Assembly: GCF_000264905.1 (NCBI RefSeq)
Contig: NW_006763139.1
Location: 193,903 to 257,902, forward strand
DNA: 64,000 bases
Source of the DNA: Stereum hirsutum FP-91666 SS1
Lineage: Eukaryota > Basidiomycota > Agaricomycetes > Russulales > Stereaceae
Direction: 5' to 3'
The notes under the pieces are model-generated. The model was not told the DNA's origin. It was given only the letters and a program-made list of their open reading frames with translations, and did no database searches. The position numbers were made by a program, and so were the translations under genes. Below are positions 11,213 through 21,547 of the stretch, one piece after another; within the stretch, counting starts at the first letter, position 1, and each line of letters opens with the position of its first letter.

Positions 11213-13821
11213 ATGGGAAATCCGAGCCGTAGTAGCCCCACTAGAACAAGGCGCGAGAACTTGGTGAAGAACCACTTTCGTCGCCTCGGAATCGTTGTTG
11301 CTGCAGCACTTGGAGGATCATTCATCTTTTACGCTGCTCCCTTGCCAATCGGAACTCCAGCGTCAGCTCTTCTGGGGGCCTTCGACTCTTTCGCAGGCGC
11401 CGGAACTGAGGCATGCCCACAATTCAATGCGCTGTATCCATCAGTGCACGAAACTCTGCTCGAGACGTTGAATACGCTGTATGACTCGGATGGTGGTAAG
11501 GCCAGGATGGTGAACTGGGTACGCATCATCGTTGCCTCGGATTGTGGCGGAGGAAGTCCTAACGCATGGCATGTTAGTTGAGTGGAGCTATCCAAGTGAA
11601 GTGAGTCCTTCGCGAGAACTCTCTTGTGCAAGCACTAAATTTTAAACACTCACCAGGACGGAGTCGTTTGACGACATGCAACCAGTAGGGGCCGACGAGC
11701 GATGGAAGCAGTTCGACGCGTTCCATGAGTACCTTGTGGCGTCTTATCCCAAAGTGTGAGTACCTTCTCACTCGCCCGCTTCTATACCTTCTCTGATCGC
11801 TTTACATGTAGGCACTCGACAGTCAGTCTGACGAAAGTCAACACCTACGGCCTCGTGTACCACTGGCAGGGCTCGGACAGCTCCTTGAAGCCAATATTGC
11901 TGACAGCGCATCAAGGTGCGCCACGAAAGTCCCTATGTCGTGATTGACCAAGCTCACGTCCTATTACAGATGTTGTTCCGGTCAATCCGGAAACTTTCGG
12001 CGAGTGGACCTATCCACCGTACGCAGGCTATTACGATGGTGCGTTTCGTTCAACGTGTGTTACTCCTAAAAATATTCACCTCACGTTACTCAGGAGAATT
12101 CATGTGGGGAAGAGGGTCACTCGACGACAAGACAGATCTGATTGGTTTGATGTGAGTTAACCTCACGATTTACCCCTCGACCGCGAAAAGAACTCATGGT
12201 GAATGATAGGTCAACCCTTGAGATACTGATCGAGCAAGGATTCAAGCCTAGCCGCACGATTGTCCTCTCACTTGGTTTCGATGAAGAGATCATGGGTGCT
12301 CATGTACGTCTCTCCTTCATCTAACCCTTCATTTCACAAATAGCCTCGTTGAAACGAAGCCTTCTTCAGGGGGCGCAATATCTTGGACAATACCTATTGA
12401 AGACCTTCGGTAAAAACGGATTTGCAATGCTCGTTGACGAGGGCGGTGAGTGACTCGGATCATACCGACACTAATCCAGGTCTTAAATGCTGACTATAAC
12501 CGTTCAGGTCAATGGGAGACGAAGTATGGCTCTACGATCGCCATACCTGGTACGAATGAGAAGGGCTACATGGACGTGTACGCGTTTTAGCCCACCTTTC
12601 TTTCTCGAAAAAGCGAACTAACTCATTTCTCACGGCCCTTGATAGTCGATTGGAGTTGAGCTCCCCAGGCGGTCACTCATCCGTCCCGCCTCCCCACACG
12701 GTAAGCACATCTCACCCAAACTTCCGTTACGCTCTTCCCTGATCTATGTGGTTTGACAGAGCATCGGCATGCTCTCCTCCATGCTCGTCGCCTGGGAATC
12801 AGACCCTTTCCCCGTGCATCTCACCCGAACCAGCCCGCTCTACTCCACATTACAGTGCATATCCACCCACGCATCCTCCGTCGATCCTAAGCTCCGCAAA
12901 CTCGTCAAATCGTCCGATGCGGGTTCGGATAAAGCATTGAATGAACTGGAAGAGGTGGTATTGGAGGATAAGGCGATCAAGAATCTGCTAGGGACGACGC
13001 AGGCCATTGATATCATCAGAGGAGGAGTGAAGACGAATGCGTTACCCGAAAGGGCTTACGCAGTCATGAACCATAGGATCTCCACAGACAGGTAGGTGAC
13101 GCCACACTCGTCTTGTTCGCCGCCACACATATGTTGACCAGTAACACCTCTCCGCCAAACCAGTTCTGTCGCTGAAACCGAATCCTACGACTTTTCTCGC
13201 CTGCTCTCCCTCGCTGGCCAGTACTCTCTCGCTTTCACCGCCTTTAATGACACCGTTTACACACCGTCCACTCCCGCCTATGGAACCCTCATCCTCTCTC
13301 ACGCGTTCGGTGTCTGGAAAGCCCGAGAACCTGCACCTGGGACACCGGCTGGTTCGGGCGACGACGCAGAACCTTGGCGGTTGTTGAGTGGTACGATCAG
13401 GGCGGTATACAACGGCCATAGGGGGATCGTAAGTGGGAGCGAGGAGGACAAGCTGGTCGTTAGTCCAGGGATGGGTACCGGTGGTACTGGCGAGTCGAAT
13501 TCTCTGTCGACTGTGGGTGTTTAGAGGAATGATGGAGCTGATTTGCGCACGTGTGGTCGTTCAATTTACAGATACGAGGTGGTACTGGGACTTGACGCCA
13601 CATATTTTCAGATATCGCCACTTTGATCGGTCGAACCCGGCGCATAAGTTCGCGCACACAGTCGACGAAAGTATGTCTCCTCCCATACATCGATGATTGC
13701 AGTGGTTGATCATGTTGACTAACCGCTGCCTGCTATAGGGATTTTGATGGATTCGTTCGTGGAGATTATGAAGTTCTATGCGACACTCATCTTGAATGCG
13801 GATGAGGCTGTAAATTTGTAA
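11213..13821 (+). CDS. Carboxypeptidase S-like M20 metallopeptidase (Gly-Xaa carboxypeptidase, vacuolar)
   Basis: About twelve or more exons. The ATG at 11213 opens a short basic tail and a single membrane anchor (LGIVVAAALGGSFIFYAA), as expected for a type II vacuolar carboxypeptidase S. The order of motifs is canonical: NWLSGAIQVK, VGADERWKQFDAFHEYL, VNTYGLVYHWQGSD, LLTAHQDVVPVNPET (metal-binding His/Asp), WGRGSLDDKTDLIGL (bridging Asp), LGFDEEIMGAH (catalytic Glu pair), MLVDEGG, SSPGGHSSVPPPHT, then a C-terminal FAHTVDE with the last metal-binding His. It ends ILNADEAVNL at 13821. The family removes C-terminal residues from peptides in the vacuole. Near two UstYa genes and a flavin monooxygenase it could trim a peptide product, but this is inference. 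All key residues are present. Confidence 0.9.
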
Positions 13822-14396
13822 CCTCTCTAAGAGATTAATCTCTCTGCACAGAGTACGGTGGCATATTCTTGATACCCAGTATGCATGTGGCACGCAGATC
13901 GCTTAACCTGGCTCTTGTCAGAGAAAACTACGCCTACGCTCTTGCTGATCCGTGCTACCAGCTGAGGTGTCTTACTATTGATTTCTTTCCGCCTTTGGAA
14001 CTCAATTAATTCCCTTCCATCCTTTCTCTTGTGCGGCAGAGGCAAAATGTCGCGCGCTCTATTAATCGTCGCTCAATCGCTCTCCCCATGGTCGTATATG
14101 CAAGAGTAAATTACCGTCATTCGCCTATGCCTCCTCACATGACGCCACCTTGATAAACGACCACTGTGATGGACACCCGCGCTCAACGTGCTCATGCAGT
14201 ACGGATGCATCCCGTGGTCATATTTTGAGGACGGCGCTCGTGTTCCTGAAATGGTAGTTGATCTTCTTGTTTGTGCGGTATATCCCCGCTTATATCGAAC
14301 GAGGTAGAACCGCCCGCATGAGCTGCTATTTGTACCGAGACCTCCATCTGCCGTGGTCTTCAGCTCGAGAATATCCTCGTTTGTTCGGCGGGCCTG
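13822..14396. other. Intergenic, no gene recognised
   Basis: About 575 bases between the peptidase stop and the first UstYa-like start. No ORF or RNA signature seen. Confidence 0.5.
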
Positions 14397-15101
14397 ATGC
14401 TCTCTCGGTTACAAACAGCTTCTCTCATCGTTCTGGGCTGCACACTCGGACTCGTACTCGCTTCCATGGTATCCAATTTGTGGGCAACTTCCCATCAGGT
14501 TGTGGACCCAGCCTTTCATACAGCACGTAAGTATTGATTCACCTTTAGCTTACAAGTAAATATGCTGAATTGCCTTTGTGTCAGCGAGGTCGATATCAAG
14601 TCATTGGAACATAGGCCCTCTTCGACCTGTCGCGTTGTTTGTCGAAGACACGCTTCACTATCAGCTCGATACCGAAGAAGGGATCCAGCAGTGGGCTCAA
14701 CTCGTCCCATCTGACGGTGGAAAGATCTTCACTACTTCGGGAGAACAGCCGCAGACCATTTCGATGTTCCACCAGCTGCGCTGCCTCGACATTATTCGAG
14801 CAGCTATCGTCATTTCGCATACACGCATCGAGACAGGCGAGAGGCCGCGAGGGAATGTTACATACGGCCTGGTGAGGCATTGCATGAACTATTTGCGCCA
14901 GGTCAGTTCACTCCCCCTATCTATATACGTCCGATTTCGGAATACGACTGACACATTGCGCCCTCCCAGATGATGTTATGTCGTTCTGACCTGCATTTAG
15001 AGAATGTGCGAGACCCTGTCGGTCCACATGCTGTGGAGATGGCAGTCATGCACGTATGCGAGGATTGGAGAGTGGTTTACGCCGCCGCAGACGCGAAGTA
15101 A
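14397..15101 (+). CDS. UstYa-like (DUF3328) protein with degenerate HxxHC motifs
   Basis: Exons 14397-14526, 14585-14901 and 14970-15101 give 579 nt and 192 residues. After a few residues comes a transmembrane segment (ASLIVLGCTLGLVLASMV), then PVALFVEDTLHYQLDTEEG, a MFHQLRCLDIIR block and RHCMNYLRQMMLCRSDLHLE, ending near HVCEDWRVVY. This is the order of the UstYa family, copper-dependent oxidases known from ustiloxin-type RiPP cyclisation and from other fungal pathways. In that family two HxxHC motifs are needed. Here the first reads HQLRC (Arg for the second His) and the second LVRHC (Leu for the first His). Both active-site motifs therefore lack one His, so this paralogue may be catalytically impaired or structural. 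Confidence 0.82.
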
Positions 15102-15545
15102 AGACTTGCTTAGTCTCAGTCATGCGTCCTTTCCCTGAGTCCCAATCTATTTCGATTCGTGGACTTTTCAGCAGTGAGTCCACTCTCGCTACGAGAGTAC
15201 ATCCGGGCTGTTATAATTGGTGACAGGGCATTGACTGTGTGCTGTTATCCGATGTCTGAATGTTCGCACCGGCATTCTTAGCGAAGCCTTTGTGCTCGTT
15301 AACGCCTCAAGGTTTGCTTCTGACTCCCCCTATTTGTGTCCATCATAAAACAAAAACCGACTGTATTCTCCGGCCGATAACGGGCCCTCGTGACTGGATT
15401 CGTAGGACAAATTTGCGGCCCCGCCATATGCTCTTTCGAATGGTAGATCAGGCGCACAAACGTCTAATGTTAGTCCGTCAGCTTTGTCGAGCTATTCACT
15501 ATCGTCTCCCGTTCCTTACCCTCTCCGTTTGACGACAGCTAGACG

Positions 15546-16244
15546 ATGCGCTCTGATCTCACCACTCCGGTTCTTGTCTTCGTGGTGACATTTTTTTCCA
15601 GTGTCTTTTCTACGGTATACCAGCTATACCATTCCGCTACTTTTGTAGAAAAGTCTAGGGAATACAGTAAGCCCCTTTGTGCCTGCACGACGCTTTATCT
15701 AGGACACTCACATTTTCACAGCATACATCGGTAACGACTGCCCTCAATACTACCCAATGCCACAACTCGCTCCTGTCCTGCTGACAGTCGAGGAAAGCCT
15801 CAACTATCCTCTCGAAGGTCCGGACGCTCTGGCCCACTGGGCATCAACGTCACCTCGAGGGCAAGGCTACGTCCGAATGGGATCGCCACACCGTGTTTTA
15901 TGTGTATCGATGTTCCATCAATTGCATTGTTTGCGCCTTCTGCGCCTCGCTATCATGGAGCCGGAGCATCCGCTTGGGTCTTTGGCCCATGCTCATCATT
16001 GCCTTAACTATATTAGACAGGTGAGGGAGAATCCACGATCAAGCCTCGCAATCCTGAGCATTCAGTGGTAGCTGACGATCTTTGTGCGTCTGTTGAGATG
16101 GTGTTGTGCCATCCGGATTTAACTTTGGAACCCTTCGATCCGCTGGAGAGGGATTTTGAAGTTGAGAGGGTTGGTGCGACGCATGTTGCAGGGACTGGGC
16201 CGCTGTGTTGGAAGATTTGGACAGGAATTGGGACGAGTGGGTGA
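15546..16244 (+). CDS. UstYa-like (DUF3328) oxidase, probable 3' frameshift
   Basis: Exons 15546-15666, 15722-16020 and 16098-16244 give 188 residues. The N-terminal membrane anchor is PVLVFVVTFFSSVFSTVY. The core reads YIGNDCPQYYPMPQLAPVLL, NYPLEGPDALAHWAS, CVSMFHQLHCLRLLRLA and HAHHCLNYIRQ, so both HxxHC motifs (HQLHC, HAHHC) are intact, unlike the neighbour upstream. In exon 3 the family-typical GATHVCRDW appears as GATHV followed by a shift. Adding one base after CATGT near 16185 would continue as CRDWAAVLEDLDRNWDEWV and run to a stop at 16285, whereas the sequence as given stops at 16244. Either an assembly error or a real 1-nt deletion removes the last conserved residues. It is a tandem paralogue of the 14397 gene with the same three-exon layout. 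Confidence 0.8.
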
Positions 16245-16377
16245 ATGGGACCAGTGGTTCGAGCGAAGAGCGGTATGCCATGTAGAGTAGATAAATTCCG
16301 AGGAATGACAATGCCCATAGTCAACCTTAACGTGATTCGGCACACGATCGTGCTGTGCGGGACCTTTTCTAGCTATA

Positions 16378-18010
16378 TTACTGCGACGGAAGCTGCACTA
16401 CGACCACGCCTGTCGACACAACCGTCATTAGTAGCAATCCATGATTGATTTCGAGATCGTTAAAGCTCACCGAGACCTTGTGATCCGGTCTCCTGCCGCA
16501 GCCTAAGATAACAGGACGGCGTTGCACAGACGAGCTCAAACTGCTCCAAAGACCCAGAGGTGCAGTTAAATGCAGTCGTGTTGACGACCGAGCCGACCTC
16601 GGCCTCTAACACCCCTAAAGATTCCTTTCTACGCGGCATGGCGACCTTCGAGTTCGGAATGAGGTTCAGAGGACGCTCTGCTTCCAAGCGGAATACTTGT
16701 ATGGATGCACCTTCATCGCTGATAAGACGATCGCCATCATTGCTCGACGAAGGTGCTGCCGTAGACGCGAGCATTAGGGTTCCGTGAATAATTCCCGGGG
16801 CGAGTCTCACCCATGTTATTAACAACCGAGGTGTTCGCCTCTTTATTAACACATTTTTCACAGTGTTAATAACGATGTGAAATTCCGAGTTAATAACATG
16901 TGAGTAACGGCTTTATGGACATGTTAATAAAATCAGGCCTGTTAAAATCTCGAAGGATGATAGAGTAGAGCAGAAGAACGTACGAGATTTGTTTCTGAAC
17001 CTCTCCTTAACGTGAACTAGCCTTCATATAACCTCGACTTCTCCTAACCTACCCACCAATATCCTGGGTTACTTACCCCTAATCTACTCTTGACCTCAAC
17101 ATCCCCTAACCTTACCTTAACCTACCCTGCACTTCCTGCCACTTCGAAGTCACTACCTGCACATTGGACTCGGAGAAATGAGAAGAAAATCTTCGGAGTG
17201 CAGGGTAGGTTAGGATAAGGTCAAGTTAAGTACAAGTTGAGGCTATGCGGAGTTGATGCGGGGGTTAGGTTAGGATAAGTTGAGATTATGCCAAGGCCAG
17301 GTCAAGTCGAGAGTGGGCGAAAAGTTGGCAAAAAGTTGGCAAAAAGAGCCACCGTGGGCCTCTCATCGAGATTCAGACACAAACCATCATTCAGATGCTC
17401 GGCATCCCCACATTTATTAACATGGCCGTAAACCCCCAGCCAGAGAGCTTTGTTAATAACGTGTTATTAACATGTTATTAACACCGATTTATTCACAAGT
17501 TATTAATTCGGCCTTTTTTCACGGTACCCTAGCGAGCATGATTGATACATGGCAGCGCTCCATCCCAAAGTCCAAGACGCGGACTTCTGCCACGGTAGAA
17601 ATCTTGATGAACAATCAACATGAACAGCGGCGGGGTGACGGTTCTAGACGTAGGCTTACGGTCGATGATATGAGAATCTCGCGAACATCGGGGAAGACAA
17701 CGCCCTCGGGTGACGGTACGTCAGGAGTTTCGGTGGGAATGACGAAGTTTGGATCGTCAAACGTTACACGCCCGATTGTTAGTGGAAAGTTGAGGATCTC
17801 CTTTCCCTTCAGCGACTTCGGAAAAGGGAGTCTGTCGAGACCGATGTAGGCGTTCACACGCGGTAAGTCTTCAGGGGATGGTGTGGATAGCGAAGAGAAA
17901 GTAGTGGGCGACGGGAGAAGCCAAGATGTTATGATGGCGGAGGAGAGGATCCCTAGAGACATTGCGAGGAAAATTATTCTCCATGATGTACGCTCGGGAG
18001 ATGGGTGCAC
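16378..18010 (-). pseudogene. Single-pass membrane protein gene disrupted by a hAT element
   Basis: Exon 1 is 18010-17660 (frame open from here; the first codon is GTG, so the true ATG is probably in an unresolved upstream exon). Exon 2 is 17602-16471 interrupted by the element at 16775-17531, and exon 3 is 16409-16378. Leaving out the element and one 8-bp target copy gives 750 nt, an intact frame. The N-terminal part has a membrane anchor (IIFLAMSLGILSSAIITSWL), then NAYIGLDRLPFP and, across a 57-nt intron, VLDFGMERC. The C-terminal part has IQVFRLEAERPL, FNCTSGS and CYLRLRQE. From memory these belong to a conserved agaricomycete secreted/membrane family of unknown function. With the insertion the frame ends at a TGA inside the element's terminal repeat. 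Splicing around the element is possible but no good site pair was seen. Confidence 0.8.
16775..17531. mobile_element. Non-autonomous hAT-superfamily element (757 bp) with 8-bp target duplication
   Basis: It is bounded by identical GCGAGCAT at 16767-16774 and 17532-17539. The ends are terminal inverted repeats: left TAGGGTTCCGTGAA, and right, read inward, TAGGGTACCGTGAA (13 of 14). An 8-bp duplication and a TAGGG-type terminus are typical of hAT transposons. Each subterminal 100-130 bp carries several copies of a GTTAATAACA-like decamer in both orientations (about nine in all), the arrangement expected of transposase-binding repeats. The interior has a near-perfect inverted repeat (17109-17132 with 17198-17220) rich in CCTAACCTACCC. 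No transposase ORF is present. It interrupts exon 2 of the gene at 16378-18010. Confidence 0.9.
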
Positions 18011-19470
18011 AACATCAGCAAAGTTGAGAGGCTCTTGCTAGCTCTAGCAAGAGCTCCTAGTCCGGCAAGTGACTCCAGAGACACCCCCTCTATTGAGAGC
18101 CTCCCAGAGAGCTCCAAGACGCGTCAAAAGCATTCTTCTTTCATTTGATCGTAGTCGCCGATCATTTGCCTTGGCACAAGAGAGCGCTCTTTTTCGTTCG
18201 CATTTCTCTATTGTATCCTAGCCTGGTATTCCTTGGGTATTCCATTATTACATAGCTCATCCGAAAGGTGATACGGGGCATCTTATATATATCCATGTGT
18301 ATTTATGATAAAGTAAGAGCCATACAAGTTACTTAAAAATGTGGGAGTGTGAGAAGTAACAAAGAGGGAATATAGTATGCGAGGAACTGTGCGGGTGTGA
18401 CGAATGGGATGAGGCTGCGGTGGAGGATGTCGTGAAGGAGAAGTGCGGATGGACGTTCGGAACACATGGAGGAGTACGTGTCCGTCGTTCGCGGTAAACG
18501 AGAATGGGAGGGAAGGGTCGCAAGAACACGCCACGGTAACGATAGGGCGCTGAAGCGCTGACCAAGGCTAACCTTTGAGACTTGAGTGGAAGCCGTCGCT
18601 GAACGCGATGGAGCGAAGGTATACGACGCACGAGATACGCAACTAATTAACAAGAATAGGGCTTACCAGTTCAATTTTTGAAGTGTCGAATACCACTGTT
18701 CTCAGCTTGTGCATCGTGTTCCTCGTCACGAAACATACTTGCTATGCTAGAAACTGAATGATAAGTAGATGATAGTACGCTTGACCACGGACCAGCACGC
18801 ACCATATCATCGTGTACAACCTTGGACCAACTCTTATTGAGGGCACTACCGGAGAGGCTGTTTAGCTTGGGTTGAAAGTGGCGTTTGGACAGGGAAGGCG
18901 GAGGGTGACATATGCGAACGAGCAACGAACGAGCAATGGGATGAAGGTAAGTTGTTGAGGGAAACGCGTTAGGACGCGTCGCGCCAGCGAGCTTCCACGT
19001 TCACTTTAGGGCAAGCTTAAGTGACCTTTAGGAAGGAAGGAAGGAAGAGGTGTGCTGTATGCAGCGTGAATCATACTCGTATGTACGCTGACATGCTGCT
19101 CTTGGCAAATAAAATGAACGTCAACCGACGCGGATGATGCGTTTCAACTGCCATTTCTTTCCCACCAACCGATCGCCCATGCTCCTAGACATCGGCAAAA
19201 GAAAAAGGCTCTCTGGGTCCTTCTATAACCTCTTGCGACCTCTAGTACTCTAGGCGGGATTTGCACCTTTCCTGATGAACTGAGCAAAAGTTTAATTGAC
19301 GATCTGTATGAGATAGTAAGGGTCGAAAAGTGGTGGTTCACGTACGATTCTTCAGGAAGGGTTCACTCATCTCGAGTTCAATGACTCCCGACGACATAGT
19401 CTTAGTATGTCTGGACGTTCAGAACTACGGCAAATAAGACACCTCCCAGCAACAATAAAGAGAGACTCAC
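18011..19470. other. No gene recognised
   Basis: Several minus-strand ORFs of 80-106 codons (18283-18925) have no family signature. The sequence upstream of 18010 may hold the missing first exon of the disrupted membrane protein gene. Confidence 0.4.
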
Positions 19471-19882
19471 GAGCTGAGCAGGTCCTGTCCTGGACCAAAC
19501 CAAACAGCTGCCCCAGCGACGCCGCGACCTTCGACTTCAGCAACATATACAAGGCCTCCGATCAGACCAGCCCGGATCTGCGCAGCGTGAAGATCGCGGA
19601 CTAGAGGAGACTGGACGGAAGCGTCTGCGTTTCCAGCCGTCATTTCGGTGAAGACATCTGTTAGAACGCCCCGAGAGTCAGATATTGGTCCTCATAATGA
19701 CCTGAACCATACTTTCCTCCCTTGAACGCGTCTCCCATCGCATCGATGGCAGATTGTAAGGTAACCTCTACGCGTGTACACCAGACGGAAATCCTCAATA
19801 TGTGGAAAATAGAAAGATATGATAGATGCTTACCGATGTTGGCCTCATTGGGCGACAGTTGGCGAACATGAATTCCTGACAT
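19471..19882 (-). pseudogene. GNAT acetyltransferase, N-terminal half (frameshifted, truncated)
   Basis: It starts at the ATG 19882 (MSGIHVRQLSPNEANI); exons are about 19882-19834, 19767-19713 and 19657-19471. The third exon encodes FTEMTAGNADASVQSPLVRD, AAQIRAGLIGGLVYVAEVEG and GVAGAAVWFGPGQDLLSS, the first half of the agaricomycete GNAT fold ending at the WFGPG strand. The exon 2-3 junction is one base out of phase with this frame under every splice pair tried, suggesting a frameshift. After LLSS no C-terminal GNAT motif follows on this strand. The matching C-terminal half lies 1.1 kb away on the opposite strand (20934-21547). Confidence 0.6.
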
Positions 19883-20232
19883 GATGGTTATGAGGTTGGT
19901 TCGGTGAAGCAGAGCAGAAGGACATCAATCGAGCTTTGAACATCGTTCGTAGAGCGTTCGCTGCTGGGGAGCAGGTGATGGTCAGGCACAAAGGTAACAG
20001 AGCCGAGATTCCGGATGCGGGACACTTTGCGTCAGCACGCGGGGCTCAAACGGTTCAAACTCCGAAATGATTCGTCCAGCGGCGCGTTCTAATGTTTTTG
20101 TTCAGCGTTTCCATCAGTGTCTCCTAAACTTTGCGACTCTTTCTGACCCGGAGTAGCTCCTTATAAGTACCTTGTGAGACTAGTTCTATTGTGACCGAAC
20201 ATCTGGTCATCCGACTGTACTTCTCGTATCTG

Positions 20233-20799
20233 CAAGGGGGTGGCAAGCGTAAAATTCTGTACCGGATCTTACCTTTCGCGTTTAAGGCCTCACCCCCCTC
20301 CCCCCTCCCCCCCTCGAATATTTAAATAATTTTAAAATGATTTATTTAATACTTTTCACACAACATAAAAGATGAAAACGGAGGGTTATTGTGGTATTAA
20401 CTCATTGCTTTGATGAATGTTGGTGTAACCTAGCCTAAGGCTAGAGGAGGGATGACCGACGTCGACCGTAGCTTAACCTAGCCTAGGCTAGGGGAGGGGA
20501 TGACCGACGTCGACCGTAGCTTAACCTAACCTAGGCTAGGGGAGGGGATGACCGACGTCGACCGTAGCTTAACCTAGCCTAAAACTATTCATTATTATCC
20601 TTTTTACACTCAAAACATCTTCTATGCACAGTTCTACCAGCACTGTATATAAAGATAATCATATATGAGCCCCAAGAACCCTCCAAATGGCTGTCGTAGG
20701 ACCTCCCATAATGTCCGGACAGTTCGCGTTTAAGGGCCCTCCGGGCCCCCCTCCCCCCCCCTACATCCGGTTTTTTATTTTATTCCTGTCACCCCCTTG
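20233..20799. mobile_element. Non-autonomous hAT-like element (567 bp) with 8-bp target duplication
   Basis: Flanked by CGTATCTG at 20225-20232 and 20800-20807. The ends form an imperfect terminal inverted repeat: left CAAGGGGGTGGCAAG and right, read inward, CAAGGGGGTGACAGG, with further matches (TAAAAT, ACCGGAT) out to about 35 bp. Just inside each end is a GCGTTTAAGG word next to a C-rich run. An 8-bp duplication with a CAAGGG terminus suits the hAT superfamily. There is no transposase frame; the middle consists of a tandem repeat and AT-rich sequence. Its ends differ from those of the 16775 element, so the two belong to different subfamilies. Confidence 0.85.
20425..20580. repeat. 48-bp tandem repeat inside the hAT-like element (3 copies plus partial)
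   Basis: Units begin at 20425, 20473 and 20521, with a partial unit at 20569. Each runs TAACCTAGCCTAGGCTAG, then GGGATGACCGACGTC, then GACCGTAGCT, with a few substitutions. Each unit contains the palindromes CCTAGG or a variant of it and GACGTC, and may fold. The array lies wholly within the 20233-20799 element. Confidence 0.85.
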
Positions 20800-20933
20800 C
20801 GTATCTGTCTCGCGTCGGTTCATTGTTCAGATCTATTCTTCACCATCACAGGTTCTCGGTGTTCCTGAAGGGCCTTACCTTTGAATGAAATTGCTCTTTG
20901 CTAGTCCGCGGACGCGTGCTACATAATTGACTT

Positions 20934-21547
20934 ATTTTTTGGAAGACCTGAGCAGGCCGAGGTAGGATTCAACGACTTCATGAAGAATTTGGGTACACAG
21001 CATCCTGAGCTTCCGGGATGGTGGATGACGAAGGTCAGTCTCCTGATGAATAATGAGCGGACTCCACTAACGACCACTGTACCTTCCAAAGTTTCTTCCA
21101 TTTTATACCGCATTCACATCAGAGTCGCTCCAAGACCCACAACTGAAGCACAACGCTTGGCAGCTCCAACTGATAGGTGTCCGCCACGATTGTCAACGAC
21201 TCGGAGTTGGGCATGCTTTAGTGCATGCTGTCGAGAGTCATGCAAAAGTTCGTTGCATGACTACCTGGCCAGAATCTGTACTAATTTATCTTCTCAATAG
21301 GCGACACAAACTCAAGGCGGTGGTGCCCTAGGTACTACGATGACAGTCGAAACCGAGACCGATGCTGCGGTAGGGTTTTTCCACCACGTTCCTCCAGATA
21401 TGCATACTCATACCCATTACTCAGCTTCAATTCTACCAATCACTGGGCTTCGTCATACGCGGCGAAACAACAATACATGGGGACGACAGTTTGAACTCGG
21501 CGGTATCTTGCCCTATGTGGTGCCTTTCTAAGGACTGTGAAGAGTGA
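20934..21547 (+). pseudogene. GNAT acetyltransferase, C-terminal half
   Basis: The readable segment begins at DLFFGRPEQAEVGFNDFM (about 20934-21033) and continues in exons 21092-21247, 21301-21369 and 21425-21547. It has PELPGWWMTK, FLPFYTAFTSESL, WQLQLIGVRHDCQRLGVGHA (the acetyl-CoA pyrophosphate-binding loop Q/R-x-x-G-x-G/A is Q-R-L-G-V-G), LVHAVESHAK and FYQSLGFVIRGETTIHGD, and stops at 21547. This is the second half of the same GNAT family whose first half sits inverted at 19471-19882. No start codon or N-terminal half lies upstream on this strand; the hAT-like element ends 135 bp before it. It is unlikely to give a working enzyme alone. Confidence 0.7.

Noticed and set aside
19463..20960. 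CTGAGCAGG present at both proposed GNAT inversion breakpoints as a homology that drove the inversion
   Set aside because: Both copies lie in the same orientation on the plus strand, whereas an inversion needs opposite orientation; it is probably chance.
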